This document shows, in pieces, positions 1 to 13,804 of a stretch of 64,000 nt of DNA. The position numbers and the translations under genes are program-made. The number at the start of each line of letters is the position of its first letter. Positions within the stretch are counted from its first letter, which is position 1. Source of the stretch: Acorus gramineus. Lineage: Eukaryota; Streptophyta; Magnoliopsida; Acorales; Acoraceae. The stretch covers positions 8,330,268 to 8,394,267 of the forward strand of contig CM060849.1 of NCBI GenBank assembly GCA_030737835.1. Reading direction: 5' to 3'. The notes under the pieces were generated by a model that had not been told where the DNA came from, searched no databases, and saw only the letters and a program-made list of their open reading frames with translations.

Positions 1-27
1 GGTTCGATTGACAAGTCTACTCCCACC

Positions 28-860
28 TAGGCCTGTCAATGGGTCGGGTCCGGGCTGGGTCGGAGTGGACCTGGACTCGACCCGTGGCAAGACCTGGTGG
101 TCCGAGCCTAACCCAGGACCCGGCAGATCCAAGAAAATGTGGACCCGGACGGGTCGGACCCGACCCGGATGGTTGGTAAAAAAAAAGGAGAGCTCATGAA
201 TTTATTTGCTTTATCATTTTATTTGAAAATTTTTATAATAAAGCACTATTATTAATGAGATTGAACATAATTTTATACAATTCAAAAGAAGTAAATGAAT
301 TACTAAACAACATTCAAAACAATAATCACTAACATAAACAATATATTAACTTTAACAATAAACATAACTAATTATACAAACATTCAAAACTATATTAACC
401 TAAACAACATTCAAAACAATAAACACTAACATATTAACCTAAACAATAAACATAAATCATGCAACAAACTAATTAATTATACAAATTTAAAAGCTAATAA
501 GTTAATTGTCCAAAACAAACCAACGACAATACATTTTAATTTTGCTACATATTAAACAATCAAGTTCTTACAGGTTGCAACATCAACACAGTGATTTATA
601 ATTTATGGGCTTGTTATGATTATGATTTATGAACTTGTGGATACAAAAATAAGTTAAATAAGAAATAAAATTATGGGTCAACTAATATTAATAATCTTGT
701 AATATATGAGCATATGCTAATAAAACAATCGGATCTCGAGTCTAACAGGTCGGGGCGGGGTGGACCTGACCCGTTTGTTTGTTCGGATCCACTGGATTAT
801 GTCCAACTCGGATCGAGTATATTACACGTGTAATTGGGACCCGACCCGTTGACAGGCCTA
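28..860. mobile_element. hAT-like MITE or non-autonomous DNA transposon
   Basis: The segment starts with TAGGCCTGTCAATGGGTCGG and ends with the near-perfect inverted complement (ACCCGTTGACAGGCCTA at 844-860). The terminal inverted repeat is about 23 bp with one mismatch. The outer 100 bp at each end are rich in GGGTCGGACC-type motifs, while the centre (about 200-720) is very AT-rich and non-coding. TIRs of the TAGG-type are typical of plant hAT MITEs. The 8 bp on either side do not match each other, so a target-site duplication is not visible. The short reading frame at 8-199 lies in the TIR region and is not a gene. Confidence 0.6.
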
Positions 861-1327
861 AAAAAATGCGGGTGAGATGATAACTGAAAGGTTGGGAGAA
901 GAAGTCCCCTTTGCGACGACAGTTTCGGATTCGAGTATAGTTGGAGAAAATTTCAAGAAAATTTCATTTATTTAACAATGACCATAATTTATATATATAC
1001 ATATAAACCCATGTGATTTTAAAATATCATCCCTACAAAAGACTAAACTGTCTTTAAAGCCTTCTTCCTCTATGCAACCTCAGAATACCGAAGAACACAC
1101 CACTTCAACATAATCAAATACAAATCAAGAAACCAATCCAATATCAACGAAACCCATATATAAAAAAAAAAAAATCAAGTATCAAGAAGGGAAGTGGGTG
1201 TGTCGGTTTGTACCAGTCAAACTGACCAGACTAAAACTATGTAAAAAAATTCATGAATAATCGAAAACAAAAAACAATATACACAAATATATATACGTAA
1301 TACTCAGTCTAGAAAGGTAGTAGAAGG

Positions 1328-1351
1328 ACACTTTCCCTTATGAGAAAGTGT
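1328..1351. repeat. short hairpin
   Basis: An 8-bp perfect stem (ACACTTTC / GAAAGTGT) is separated by an 8-nt loop. It lies 90 bp left of a much longer palindrome. No gene is associated with it, and its function is unknown. Confidence 0.5.
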
Positions 1352-1434
1352 AATCTTTCAAACCAGGTTCGAACTTGGACATCCCATACGATGAGGGTGT
1401 ACATCCACCAACTTGGCAGGTGAGTGGTTGTGCT

Positions 1435-1482
1435 TAACATTGTTTCCTTGAAATTATATATAATTTCAAGGAAACAGTGTTA
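1435..1482. repeat. long near-perfect palindrome
   Basis: Positions 1441-1476 form a perfect 36-bp palindrome (half-site TGTTTCCTTGAAATTATA, no loop). It extends to 1435-1482 with one T/G mismatch. It lies between the MITE at the window start and the 3' end of PME1. It could be a collapsed foldback element or a MITE footprint. No promoter or gene context supports a small-RNA precursor. Confidence 0.8.
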
Positions 1483-2400
1483 TATAATTAGGTAAGTGGT
1501 TGTGCATATAACATCTGTAGCTTCCTTGGTTTGTTAGAAGGGGAGATCTTGATGAGTGATGACCAAAACAGGGAAATATAATCAGGTCCCCTGACATTTG
1601 TCAGGGGGCTGGATGCATTTAACCCTCTAAAAATAACATGCATCTTATCAATTTTTATTTGGGTTATTATTGTTTTTGAGACTCATCCATGTTGGTTCAA
1701 ATAATCAAATTGACTAAACTTTTGATTAGATTTTCTTTTTTAAACGAACAGATATCGTAAATGGGTTTCCAACTATACAGAACGGACAGATCAGCGAGGC
1801 ACTGCTTAATGATTTGGAGGACTTTGTGACTACATAGGTTTTTATCAAACTATTCATCAAGGTTTACCAAACCACATCCTTGATTAGTAGTCACATAGGT
1901 GAGAAAAAACCCTTCATTTAAAATATTTCCACTCTAATAAAAACCACCCAAGCATGTACAATTAAAACACTTATATGGCAGTATCTCTAACACAGAAGAT
2001 CCCCCACTTTTAAAAAGGAACTGCAACCAATCTAGTCCTTGTTTTATCATCAATGAATCAAATCCCAACTGGGAACTTCAACTAGATTAAATTGCACCCT
2101 TGATACTTATGACCTGTAGGAGTTGTACATGAAACAGCTACTTAACTTTGCTGCAAAACTATACAGCAAGGGACCCTTCCAGTGACTTGAATGACTTTTG
2201 CATAAAACAAAGTTGCATGTTCAACCACAGATTGAATGAGTTAAAAGGTCTTATACAAATTGGCAAAGGTAGAGTTTGAAGCCCACTCTATCTTGGCTTA
2301 ACTCTCAGATCACTCCATTTGTTACTTGTGGAAGCTCGATGGCTGATGCTTGGAAACACATCTTTCTCTACTTTCATTACTCAGTGAGATCCTTTTTTTC

Positions 2401-2406
2401 TTTATT
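2401..2406 (-). terminator. candidate polyadenylation signal of PME1
   Basis: An AATAAA hexamer on the minus strand lies about 50 bp past the PME1 stop codon, a plausible near-upstream element for 3' end formation. Position and motif only; there is no transcript evidence. Confidence 0.4.
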
Positions 2407-2457
2407 TGTTCTTTCTTAGCATTCACCAGACTTTGATTAAGCCCTTCATGGCTGTGG

Positions 2458-5400
2458 TCATCGAAGAAGACCGGGTATCTGCAACAGCAACCAAGAACGC
2501 CATATTGTTTGAGTTAATCATCACAAAAAAAAGAAGAAAGTAGGTGATCAAAATTTTAACGCAAAGGAAGCATCGGATGTGTGAGCAAAGAAAACCCCCC
2601 CTTTCTGACAATTAGGGAGACCAATAAAGGGTTAAAGTTGGCTAGTGTTACATCAAGACTAATTTATAATTAAGTGAATGGCATGTTAAAGCTAAAAATT
2701 TCAGCTATTGATCTATTTTACAACTGCGTGAAATGGACTCACCTCAACACCATGAGGGCCTATGCGGTTGCGAGATACAAAATTGAGTACAATAGATGCA
2801 AATTCATCTGGTACATCTTCCTGTGGGGACAATTTTTTTTTTATAAAGTTTATCAAACAATTGGATGTTAATGTAGAATACTAAAAAAAAAAATGGAAAC
2901 AGACCTGAATAGCATGTCCTGTATGACGGACCACCACCATTTGAAACTTGCCTTGCATTTGCCCAATAGTCAGAGATCTGTTCGTGCAGATAAATATCAG
3001 TAACATCATGATGTGTGTTTTTTTTTTATTCTTTTCTATAAGCAAAAATTAGATGTGTAGTTTCCATCAGGAGTTATATCCTTTCCTTGTTTGACTGTAT
3101 ACAGTAAACACTAGATTATGAAGTAACGAAAAGAAGATAATTGAAGCGTTGATTCAAGGAATTGTGAACCTGAACATCCGTTGCCCATGTTATATTTTAC
3201 ATAGTACAAAATTAGGCCATAGATTGGTTGATTATGCAATAATAGCAGTAGCATAAAATAAAATTCCATGTATTGGGGGGGGGGGGGGACCTGTCCAATC
3301 TGTCTGTTCCTGCCAATAGTAAGACCTTTGGTACAGCGCTTGATAAGAAAATTTCAGAGAGGCCTTCATACCTAGAAATCAAAGATTTTCAAGTGTTGAG
3401 CAATTAGTAAAAATGGAAGCACATGAAGGTAATGAAGGAATTGCCAATTTCACAATATTTACTGCTGCTTTGACAAATTGGGTTGCATCAGAGCCAAAAA
3501 TCATCTGTTAAGTAGTAGTAGCATTTGCGAGCACAATTGCAGCAAGCATTTGTGTGATAACTCATACATCATGTAGATGTCAGCATGTCAACATTTTATT
3601 TAAGAAGGCCCTTTATCATGATCGTTTACTCTCTTTTTAACGTGGACATACCAAAATACAGATAAAATCAATAGATGAGGACATGTGCAACAGAGTGTTA
3701 GACAGCATTGAGTATGTGAGTCCCCCCAAAGCTTTCCTATTATCTCTTCCCAAAATCCCATGTTCCTCCTGATATCAACAATGCCTAAAAGACTAGCCTA
3801 TTCAATCATAGCATATCTATTCCTCTTGCTTGAATAGTCTAAAATATCTGAAAAAAATTTTGTTCCTCACCTCCCAGAATTTTTAGAACTCCGCATAAAA
3901 CGAAAATTCTATACTCATTATCCTTTCAACCATAAGATCCCTATCGAAACTCTGAACAGTTCGCAAACATGGTGTACTATTTACTTTGTGAACCATCACC
4001 AAAGTTTGTAAATTCTCATAAACGAGAATCACATAAGAGGACCAAGAGGGAATGATGGTTCTCATTAAGGATGCCTTGTTCCAAGAGCTTCAGGCAAATA
4101 ATCTTCCTACTTGATTTTTTTTTCCTGGGTTGACCTTACATATTTTTTGAAAGAAAGGTAGATCTTTGCTACCCGATTTCATTTCTGAATTTGAATTAGA
4201 AATTCTAAATGGAGGATGAATAGAGGACAATAAGTAATAAAAGGATAAGGAGACTCTCGCCGCAGGTTGACCTTACATATTGAATATGTGTTATCAATCT
4301 GATCCAAATCCTATGGAGTTATTGAGGATTCAAACAATATATCCAAAAAGGGCAGGTATATGAGCAGTACTTGGGGAGAGTCAGGTCCTTCATGTAATAA
4401 TATCTTGGATATTCAAATAATATGGTTAGAAAATTCATATTCAATGAAAAGCCTGTGAATTTTATCAATCTCATTCATGATACATGAGCTCTCAAAAATA
4501 TTATGACCATAAATTTGGCTTAGCATTGCACTCTTATTTACTATACAACTGCAAAATTCATGTCATTCTTGAAAATGTCATGGTATGCAAATTAATAGGT
4601 GCAACGAAAACATACCAGCCTTTCCAATATTTTTCTGTTTCTTCCAGGGGTGTTCGATAAGTATAACTGCAATATGACATCATAATCAGCCTTTTATCTA
4701 ATACATATATGCATCTACTGAACACATTATGTTAAAATTATAATTAGAAAATTGCAAAGTTTCCTGTGACACTAACATTAAGCTAGGAAAATCAAACAAA
4801 AACTTGCCCACCATTTATTTGAATCATTGTACTTTAAGGTTGGTGGAACTGACAGTCGAGCAGACTCAATATTCCTTAAAGACCCTCCCTTCACGCTCCA
4901 TTCAATCTGTGAAGTTTTATATATCAACATTATAGCAAATAAGATACAGAGAAAGAGGAGGAATATGATAGAGAAGGGGGTGAAGAATAGTGGTGAGAAA
5001 AGACAATAACGGAGGTCAATTCCTTTAGTAGAAAATTGCATTTGAACAACAATTTATCAAAACAGAGAATAAAAAATATTCACTGGTAGAATTGTCTTAT
5101 GTGATTCACGTCCCAGAGGACCCAGACTAATCCAAAAATTACTATATGTATCTCGGATTTCTTTTTTTGTGTTTATAAATCTCTGGCTTATTCTTTGACT
5201 TCACCGTGCATATAAATACAACATAAATGTAAAAAGTAGGATAAATTCAGTTTTTTTTTCGGTAAGGATAAATTCAGGTTAACTTGTTAATTGTACAATA
5301 CATTTTTCTATGATTATATTGTATATATATCAAATGATGGAAAACTGGACATCTGAGTTCACAGGTCTCATGTTATAGGCGATGCTCGAGATTAACAAGC

Positions 5401-8400
5401 AATATAAGTGGACATGCTTAATGCTTTTAATGTTGTCATTCAGACCATCTTAGAAGTGCATAATTAAACAATCTTTCATTTAGAAGAATTGGAATTTCAA
5501 ATTCAAGGTATTACCGCTTTCTCGATGGTGTGGAAATATTGCATTCTGCTGGAGAGGATCTTTTGCATGTGAATCAATGATGCCATTGCTGTTCCCTGGA
5601 GTTACACACAGGTAATTTAGATGAGTAACATTTTCTCCAGCAACTTAAATAAGAGTACTGTAAAATTACGGCATGATATGCAATAAACAAACCTCCACAA
5701 CATCTACAACTATCAATCCAGCGACACTTGGTATCACTTTCTTTGCAGCCACATGAATGGCCGCTGCACCTCCCATGCTGCAGACAACCATACAGGTGAC
5801 ATGAACCATCACTGTAACATTTTAATTCACTAGACCATTGTCAAGAAACCACTTTATCATACACAGCATCAGTTTAAACTTATCCAGTAAAAAACACAAA
5901 GGAAAAGGCCCCACATTTTCATTAACATAATTCAGGAATTATCACAGAAGGAACTACATTCAATCATAATTGCATATTACTAGCATCCTAGACATGGGAT
6001 ATAAGAGCACAACATAATGTAGAATTACCTTACCTATCCCATTGTTATCTACAAAAGTGAAACAGGGGTAAAAGCCTCATAATTAACTGAGATACAAGGC
6101 ACCACTAATTGGCAAGATAATGAGTGAAGAAAAATATGGGTCTCAGTTTTACAATCGGTTATTTTGGAAGGGTGGAGATTTTAGCAAAATGGTCGAGTCT
6201 GAGTTTCTTTTATGCGGTGGACTTAGATATTTCTATACCACTGGCCACTGCACTCTTTTTCAAGTTCATGGTTTTGCTCTTAACTTTTAACAGAATGACA
6301 AGATCAGTAATTAGACCTGTGGTTTGGATATTAACTGAGGAAGATGACAGGTTTTTTTATTTTAAAAAAAGGTTGATTTAGGAATTCTTTCAGTACAATG
6401 TTGGAAGTTTAGTTGCTTGATTTGAGATAAATTTCATTAGTCTTGACAGTCACGGTTGGCCTATTGCAAATTTGGAATAGCATAAGTTCCATCCTAAGCA
6501 AATAAGAATTTTGAACCGTATACTCATTTTTATTAAATATGATATCGGAAGTGTAAGCTGAAAGGCTTTTATGAATTTCGAAGAGAGAATTCAATACTTT
6601 ATATGCAGCTTCATTTAGCATTGACTGTCGTGACAAGACCATTTTTTTTTTCTTTTCATGTTCACCTCTTTTTCTGGGCATGCATGTGTAAGCAATCACT
6701 GGATTGCATATAATACGAAATAGATGCGCTGCATCACTCCTAAATATCTTATTTTATGTTTATTATTACTTAAGTTCTAACTCTAGCTTTGAAACCCTAA
6801 ATCCTCCATTCCATAGAAACAGTTTTAATCAGATAATTTATCACAATCAGTGTGTGCGTGAGCTCTTCTGGCACACCCAAGGATCAACTTTTCAAATAAA
6901 AAGGCACTTTGTTATTCAACTTGTTACTCATGCATTCACTAGAGAACTTGAGAAGTCCATATTATACCATTCAGCCACACTTTCTGAATATTACAGCTAC
7001 TTATACACCTCTCTTCTTCAAAGAAAATCCATCTTCCACAACATCAAGCAGTATAAGACTGACGCTTCAATGAGTTGCTAACACACAAAAATTTAAGACA
7101 AGCTTATGAACGAAAGAGGGCACTAAAATTTGGATTTTGTTTTGTGATGGCTGGGTTGTTTAAATTGGTTCAAAATTTTCAGACAGTCACCAGATAATTT
7201 TCTACTAAACAAAGTTTAAACAAACTATCTGGAAAGTTGCTAAAACTGGTTAGATAAATTCAAAAATTGATATCTATTATTGATAAAACAAAATATTAAT
7301 ACTAACTTGTCAAGGGCAAGACCTGTGGCCAACCAGCACAATGGCAGGTGGGGAATCTCCATACATTGCCTTCACAACAGCCACTACGTCATTGCAAAGG
7401 GTCTGCAAATGCCAAGCATTATTACATTTCTATGCAAAGAAGTTCATACCCAAAACCTTTAAAAAATATTGAAATAAAAGGAATACAGTATATTATCCGA
7501 CACAATGACCCACGATGCAAAACTATTACCTCAATAGATAAATCCAATTCATCGTCGGTGCATGACTTTCCATGCCCTCTTAAATCCATGGCCACAACAC
7601 GGGCCTTCTCCTTGATTTTACTTGCCGATAATGCAAAAGAAAGCCTGGACAAATTAACAGATACTGAATGTCTCCATGAAAATATGATATAGAATGAGGT
7701 TCATTGGAGTGCCTGAATCATTGGAAAAAACCCAGTAGGACAGGAAGTAAGCAGGTTTATGCAAGCCAACATCTGTAGATTAGCATGCTACACCCAATAA
7801 TTCTAATTCATGCACACTACAATGTCATGTATTGTAAGCCATATAGAATTTGAGTGCTTCTATAAAACTTCCAAGATGACAAGATATAGACATTGACATA
7901 TGCAGTCTGGCAAGCAATTGTTACGCACAATGTGATCAACCACCCAAGACCAATTTATCACCCTCACCGTAAAAGAACTACTAGTCCAATCATAAATCTC
8001 ATTTCACAAATTCTTGGTAAGTGTAGAGCTTTCTTGTTTTCAGATGTAGGACGCTAGCCCAGTTTATCCACCATGCAACAAAGGAAAAACTAAGGACTCT
8101 ATAAAAATTCTAACATGCAATGACATAAATCGACGCATTTATCCAAGTAAAATTTACTGAAACTAATATCTAAGTAGCACAAAATCTTACCCTGAATAAC
8201 CACCTCCATGTAGACAAAAGACAATTGGCCCTTCGGATCCCGCCGTGTATACATGAAAAACCTAGACAATGATGTACATACAAATATATTATGTCATTTT
8301 TTCATCTTGTGCAATTAATATAACAAATAAAAAAAAAACTTTATAGAACACCGTACTGAAACTCTGTGAAACAGCCCCTTCTGTAATTAATGAAATGCAA

Positions 8401-9792
8401 CCTCTTTAGCATTTTCGTTTGATTTAGTTGTACATAATTAAGTTTCTCAAGGGCAATTCTTTTCCAAGACAGAGCCTCTGTCCAACATTTATGCTTTGTC
8501 ATTCCCATTGTTACCTAGCATATCAAAGTCAAATCATTATTACTCACATCATTTGATCCAGAAATTGAAATGTCTTCTTCCTTGTCAAAGTAGCCCAACC
8601 ACTCCAAAGGGGAGTACTTTTGGAAATTACTCCTACATGCACCATCAAAAATAGGATGAAAGGGGTCATTAAAAACAGAATAGTAGAATACAACTAGAAA
8701 GTTCACGTACACATGCTCTTTCTAACACCTCGTTTCAGAGCTAAGCAAAGGAATTCCAATGTTCTATATGCTATTGCAAACATGCATATCACACTCCAAA
8801 ACCAATACGCCTAAAGAACCGAAGACCAAAGTTATTTTAATTAAAAAAATCAGAATCCCTAATCCCTTTAAATTCATATAAATGCTGGTGTGGTATCGGC
8901 AGCAATGCATGCCAACATGTATGTATAGACGTTTGTTTATTTATTTGTTCTCCAGTTTTAAAGACTGAAAATGTTGGCAAATGATATCATCCATCCTACC
9001 AACATAAAGTTACACTGTATCATATGTGCATGATTCTGTGCAAATTTCAACTCCTTTATTAGAGGGACGTTTCAATTCCGATTTACATCAAAACAACAAA
9101 GTAATAGTATGAGTGGCACCAGTATATCTTTCCAACAATTTCATGAAGAATTGGTTGGCCAAAATTTCAATTACTCATTCGTATTAATCAAATCATACAA
9201 ATGGGTTTGTGAATTTACAATCAGTGCACTTTCTTTTCTTTCTTTTCCATGTGAGTGCCATTTGGACTCCCTCCCCCGGAGAAAAAAAATAAAAAATTCA
9301 ATGTTTGGTATTTAAAAAAAATTGCTCAGAAAATCAACAAGAGACTAATTTTGTTCAAAAGCCACTTATTCATTACTCAAAATAAGCCCATAATTGTTGA
9401 TCAGACAAATAACGAAACCCTCTACATATTGAAACGAACGAATAAAAAACAACAGAAAAAAAAATCAATTTTGATCAAAATCCAGACAATCATCACCCAA
9501 AATTAGCCCATCTAACACCACCACGACCCCATAAATCTCCACCGTCCAATCAACAAAAATTCGGTTCAAACCTCGACAAACCCAACATCGTATAGGACAA
9601 TGTAAACACAATTTCACCCAAATCTATGCCATATGAACCATAATCAAAGCCCTGAAAACCCTATTAAAACATAGGAGGAGATTCTGACCGAGTCGCAGGT
9701 TGAGGTGGGGCTCGGGGACGATCGGACGGCCGTGATTTCTCGATCTCCTCGGAGGGCTCTTCAGTGAGCGGTGACAGATTCGATGGCTCCAT
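2458..9792 (-). CDS. PPME1: protein phosphatase 2A methylesterase 1 (alpha/beta hydrolase)
   Basis: Removes the methyl ester from the C-terminal leucine of the PP2A catalytic subunit, opposing the LCMT methyltransferase; cytosolic/nuclear. Thirteen exons, 5' to 3': 9792-9689, 8632-8548, 8261-8191, 7644-7530, 7402-7323, 5777-5693, 5595-5515, 4906-4812, 4666-4616, 3371-3291, 2977-2905, 2820-2743, 2478-2458. All introns are GT-AG. The sum is 1020 nt, giving 339 aa plus stop, normal for plant PME1. The oxyanion motif HGGG is at residues 81-84. The nucleophile is Ser152 in GHSMGG, split by the exon 5/6 junction. The acid is Asp177 (VVDVVE) and the base is His304 (RHTGHAIQ). Other family blocks are VVAMDLRGHGKS and SVKGGSLRN. 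The start is the only in-frame ATG ahead of a typical acidic Pro-rich N-terminus. The C-terminus ends shortly after NRIGPHGVE. The donor after 3291 runs straight into a 14-bp C tract. Family assignment is firm. Confidence 0.95.
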
Positions 9793-9875
9793 CGTAAAAA
9801 AAAATTTCTTTGCAGTGAATGAAAGTATGAAAAGGATGAGAAGCTTTGACAGAGTTGTAAATGTATTGAAGAGTG

Positions 9876-9885
9876 TGTATTTATG
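9876..9885 (-). promoter_or_regulatory. candidate TATA box of PME1
   Basis: CATAAATACA on the minus strand lies about 85 bp upstream of the PME1 ATG, a usual TATA-to-ATG spacing for a short 5' UTR. Only about 135 bp separate it from the Helitron boundary at 10021, so any distal promoter would have to lie inside the transposon. Confidence 0.4.
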
Positions 9886-11567
9886 AAGGAAAATACTAGA
9901 CTCCGTATTCTTTACCGATTAAAACTCAAAACTCATATGTTTATTTTAAAAAAAAAATAACGAGCATCATCTAATAAAATATACGATTTAATAAATTACT
10001 TTTTAATTGAATGTGACTTATCTATATTTCTATAAACTATATATATAAAAGCGGATAAAACATTCAGTTGACAGAAATATCTTTATTAAATCTTTAAATA
10101 ACGCTGAACTTTTTGTCGACGAATCAAAGTTCTGATTGAAAAACATAAGATTTACAAATCCACGAGCATGAACATTTTGTCCATGAAAATCCTAATTGAC
10201 TACCCCTATTATTTATTTTCTTTTAATTTTGAATTGTTGCCTTCAATTGTTGCCACTTCAAATTTAAAGTGGGTAGCTTGTTGATCTTCTCATGTGTTTT
10301 AGGTGTAGAATTTGTTTCCTTATCCTATAAATTTTTGTAATTTTGGATTTAGTCCCAAACCAATCACTCCATTCTCAGTTCATTTTTTCTCTTATAATTT
10401 TTGGGAGTGCACAATAAGATGTTCTTAAGTAGAGTTAAAATTTTTTAAAAAAGTTTTAGATTTGTTCATGTTATTTTTAAAATGTTATTACTTATTTTGG
10501 TCCACCCCAACAAAATCACACACTGTATAGTTCCCTTTCTCTATTATATTTTTTCTGAAGTGTGTTGTAGATGTTATTTGGTTGGGTTTTTCTAGCCTAC
10601 TCGTATGGATTTTCATAGATTTTTGGGTTTATGCTCCACTTACTATTATTTTCATCTCAAACAGAACATTACCTCGCCCATTCTTACTCTCTCTCACATA
10701 ATTTTTATGCTGACAATTTTAATTATTTAAAAGAACATGTATTTTTTTCTCCAATTCTAAGGCTTAGAGTGCTGTTCTTTTGTGTCCCCAGAAGTTGCAC
10801 ATTCAGCAGTCAACAAGTTGGTGGAAGAAAAGGTATTTCATTTTGACAATGAATTCTATTACAAAGTAAAATTGTTCTTTCAATTATGCTTGTATGTATT
10901 CTTTGTTTTGACTAGATGAATGTTTTCAAGTGATCTCATGTCATTTTGTGGAGCATGGATTGATAGCTACAGTTTCATAGAAATCCAGATCAGTAACTGT
11001 TATAATCACTTATGACATTAAAAATATCAAAGTGGCATTAACAATATCCTAAGTAGAACACATATGAGCTTTCTTTATGTCTACATATAGCAGTTCATAA
11101 AAGATCAACAATTGCTTGAGCCAGTAATTCTATAGCATGCACAGGTTGTACATTTTTTTCACAAAATATCCATTGTTTACATCTTTGACACGGTGAAACC
11201 TTGCAATTACATTGTTCAGACAAAACATTACTATTTGCATGGCCTTTGACACACCTACAATTCTTCTACTAGGTACTAACTTAAAACCTCATGGTGGGAG
11301 GTCTTTTGAAAAATTTATCAGGACAGAGAGATTATGTTCATCAGCCAATCTCTTTAATAAAAATCCAGCAATATAATTAGTCCCTTAGTGATGCATTTCA
11401 GGAGCTTCAATTATCAAATCACAATATACTTTAAAAATATTATAGAACCGCAACAGACATTAAAATTATTTGGTCACATAATCTTGGACATAGCGAGCCC
11501 TACAGTTTGCTAACAGGAAACACATTCGATAGCAAATGCTAAGAAAATGGACCATTTCCTTTCCTAA

Positions 11568-11766
11568 GAGAATGATCCATACGGTTGCCATTCTAGCATG
11601 ACCAGTATGGAAACTACAAGTTTTGCTGTCGAAATGGAGGTACAACCCACATATAGCTCTGATTTTTACCAAAAAATGAGAATGATCTATAAGGTTGCCA
11701 TGCCAACATGGCCATTATGGAAACCACAAGTTCTGCTACCAAAATGTAGGTACCACCCACCTAATG
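11568..11766 (+). repeat. tandem duplication, period about 110 bp
   Basis: Two adjacent diverged copies begin GAGAATGATC at 11568 and 11678 and end at a shared GTA..ACCCAC block. The intervening reading frames are products of the repeat and not genes. Confidence 0.75.
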
Positions 11767-13804
11767 TGGGTCTAGGTCCCAATTTATTGAACTTGGATCC
11801 ATCAGAGAGGAATTAGTCATCTGATAAAGGAATAATACAAAGCTACCAGACAATGATTTGTAGTGCAGAACAAATTTTTTTCATTTTCATTTTCATTTAT
11901 TTATTTATTAAATTCTGAGTTCTCTCATTTTACTCAATCTATCTATGCCTTGGGACCATTCAGTCCCAGTGAAGTGATGCATTGATCAGCACAGAAGTTA
12001 TTTTTCAAGAGAAAAATAAATTGTCATTTTCATCCATCCCGAAACTTATGTTGGCTAATATATCTTTGAGAAAGATTGTTTAACAGATCTGTTCCCCATT
12101 AATTTCCAGTAGAGATAACTTACTCTGAACATGTAAGTATCATTCCAATATGAATGGTGAAAACTATCCTCAAGGATGGGTCAATTAGTTGAAGGAGAAC
12201 ATGTTGACTTGGTAACATGATAACCATATTACACATATATGTGAGCCCTTCTATGGTATTTTATTCAATGGCATAGATGTTCCTCTGAAGTTCCATGATC
12301 TTTAAGCATTCAGATGTAAAACAACCAAGAGCAAGGTGGGAAAATGATTGGAGTTGTAGTTCGTTAACATGGAAAACTTAGTCTAGATGCCTCATAAGCA
12401 TGGCATGTGAACTAAAATGTACGTGTCGGGATTGGGAATAAAGAAAAGAAATAAGAGATGGGTGCAATATCTGATTATATTGGGAATTTTGAGCCTATAA
12501 TGCAATTTACACATTAGCAGGTTGCCTAAGGCTCCCCAATGAAAAGAGATGGAACTCAATTAAGAATATATTGATATGAAAAGTGACATGAGTTTCACAC
12601 CTAACCCTCATGCCGTCGGATGAGAGTCATATCACATTTGATGTTTGTTAGAAAGGAAAATTGACAGTGAATATATATTACTCTTTAGACTTGAGACTAT
12701 GTTCATATTCCAGAGATTTTGAGTTGTCTGTTTGCAGGAATTTCTTAAACCTTTATTTTTCTGTCAAGGCGCCATGCTTGCGAATGAATAAAGTCATTTT
12801 GTAGCCTTGAATGTGCATTGATAAACAAGCTAATAATAAATTGTTCAAGTAGCCTGTTTACAAACCAGAAAAAAAGGTTGTTCAAGTTGCCCTATAAGCA
12901 AGTTTTTGTGGTGTATTAGCAATTTAAGATGTTGAACTTCTGAGTGTTTTTCCGTGTGCTTGAATGCTATTACAACCTGTGAACTAGGCACCACATGATC
13001 ACCCCTTCCAACTCTCAGTTTTTTTTTTTTTCTTATGACACATAATTTTTTTGGGTAGAGTTAATTTGTGGTTGTTCTCATGTTGGATTGTTGGTTTTGA
13101 CAAATTTTATGTGCGTGTATTTATGAATGAATTGGATTTATTCAAAAAGGATTTCAAAATATTTCATTGTTTATTTTTCTATGATTTTTAATTTTTATCA
13201 CCCAACAATAAAAATTCTTGCAGAGCTCTCCGACTATGTTATATATCCTTTTAAAGTTATAATCTAATGTGCGCTTTCGAAGAACACTCCCTAACCAATT
13301 GTCACTCTCTCTTACATAAATTTGGGGTAATGTGCGTTGTTTGCCAAGTATGATTTTTAAATTTGGGGTAAATATTTGTATGTTTAATGTGGCCTTTGAT
13401 TGTATTACTTGTTGAATAGAACATGTATTCCTATCTCAGATAATAATCCTTTGAGTTATATTCTTTGATTCTTCCAGAAGTTGCAGGTTCTACAGTCAAC
13501 CATTGGGTGGAAGACAAGGCCTTTCATTTTGGTTCTTCATAGATTCAGTCTGCCAGGTATTCATTTACTCTGTTTCACATTATGTTTGTAGGATAGAAAT
13601 TCATGTTTAATAACAATTTTACTCTGCCAGAAATTTATGTTTACTCTGCCAGGTATTCTTACATAAATTCATGTTTCACAGATATGTTAGATTAATATTT
13701 TAACTCTCCTGAACGTTCATCTATTATAGCGTATGCCCTTTCTAGGGGTTTTCATAAAGTCTGACCGGACTTTTATACCCTCTAAACATTCATTTAATAT
13801 TAAT

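Larger units (their letters stand above)
861..2400. other. intergenic, no gene seen
   Basis: AT-rich sequence between the hAT-like MITE and the 3' end of PME1. Apart from the two hairpins at 1328-1351 and 1435-1482, I see no coding or RNA feature. Confidence 0.6.

Noticed and set aside
28-860. Target-site duplication for the first MITE
   Set aside because: Left flank CTCCCACC and right flank AAAAAATG do not match, so none is claimed.
1350-1400. tRNA-like B box (GGTTCGAACTT)
   Set aside because: No matching A box, cloverleaf or acceptor stem could be folded around it.
6124-7081. Open frames of 85-125 codons on the plus strand and 96 on the minus strand
   Set aside because: They fall inside the 1.5-kb PME1 intron 5 (5778-7322), are AT-driven, and show no homology or codon bias I can recognise.
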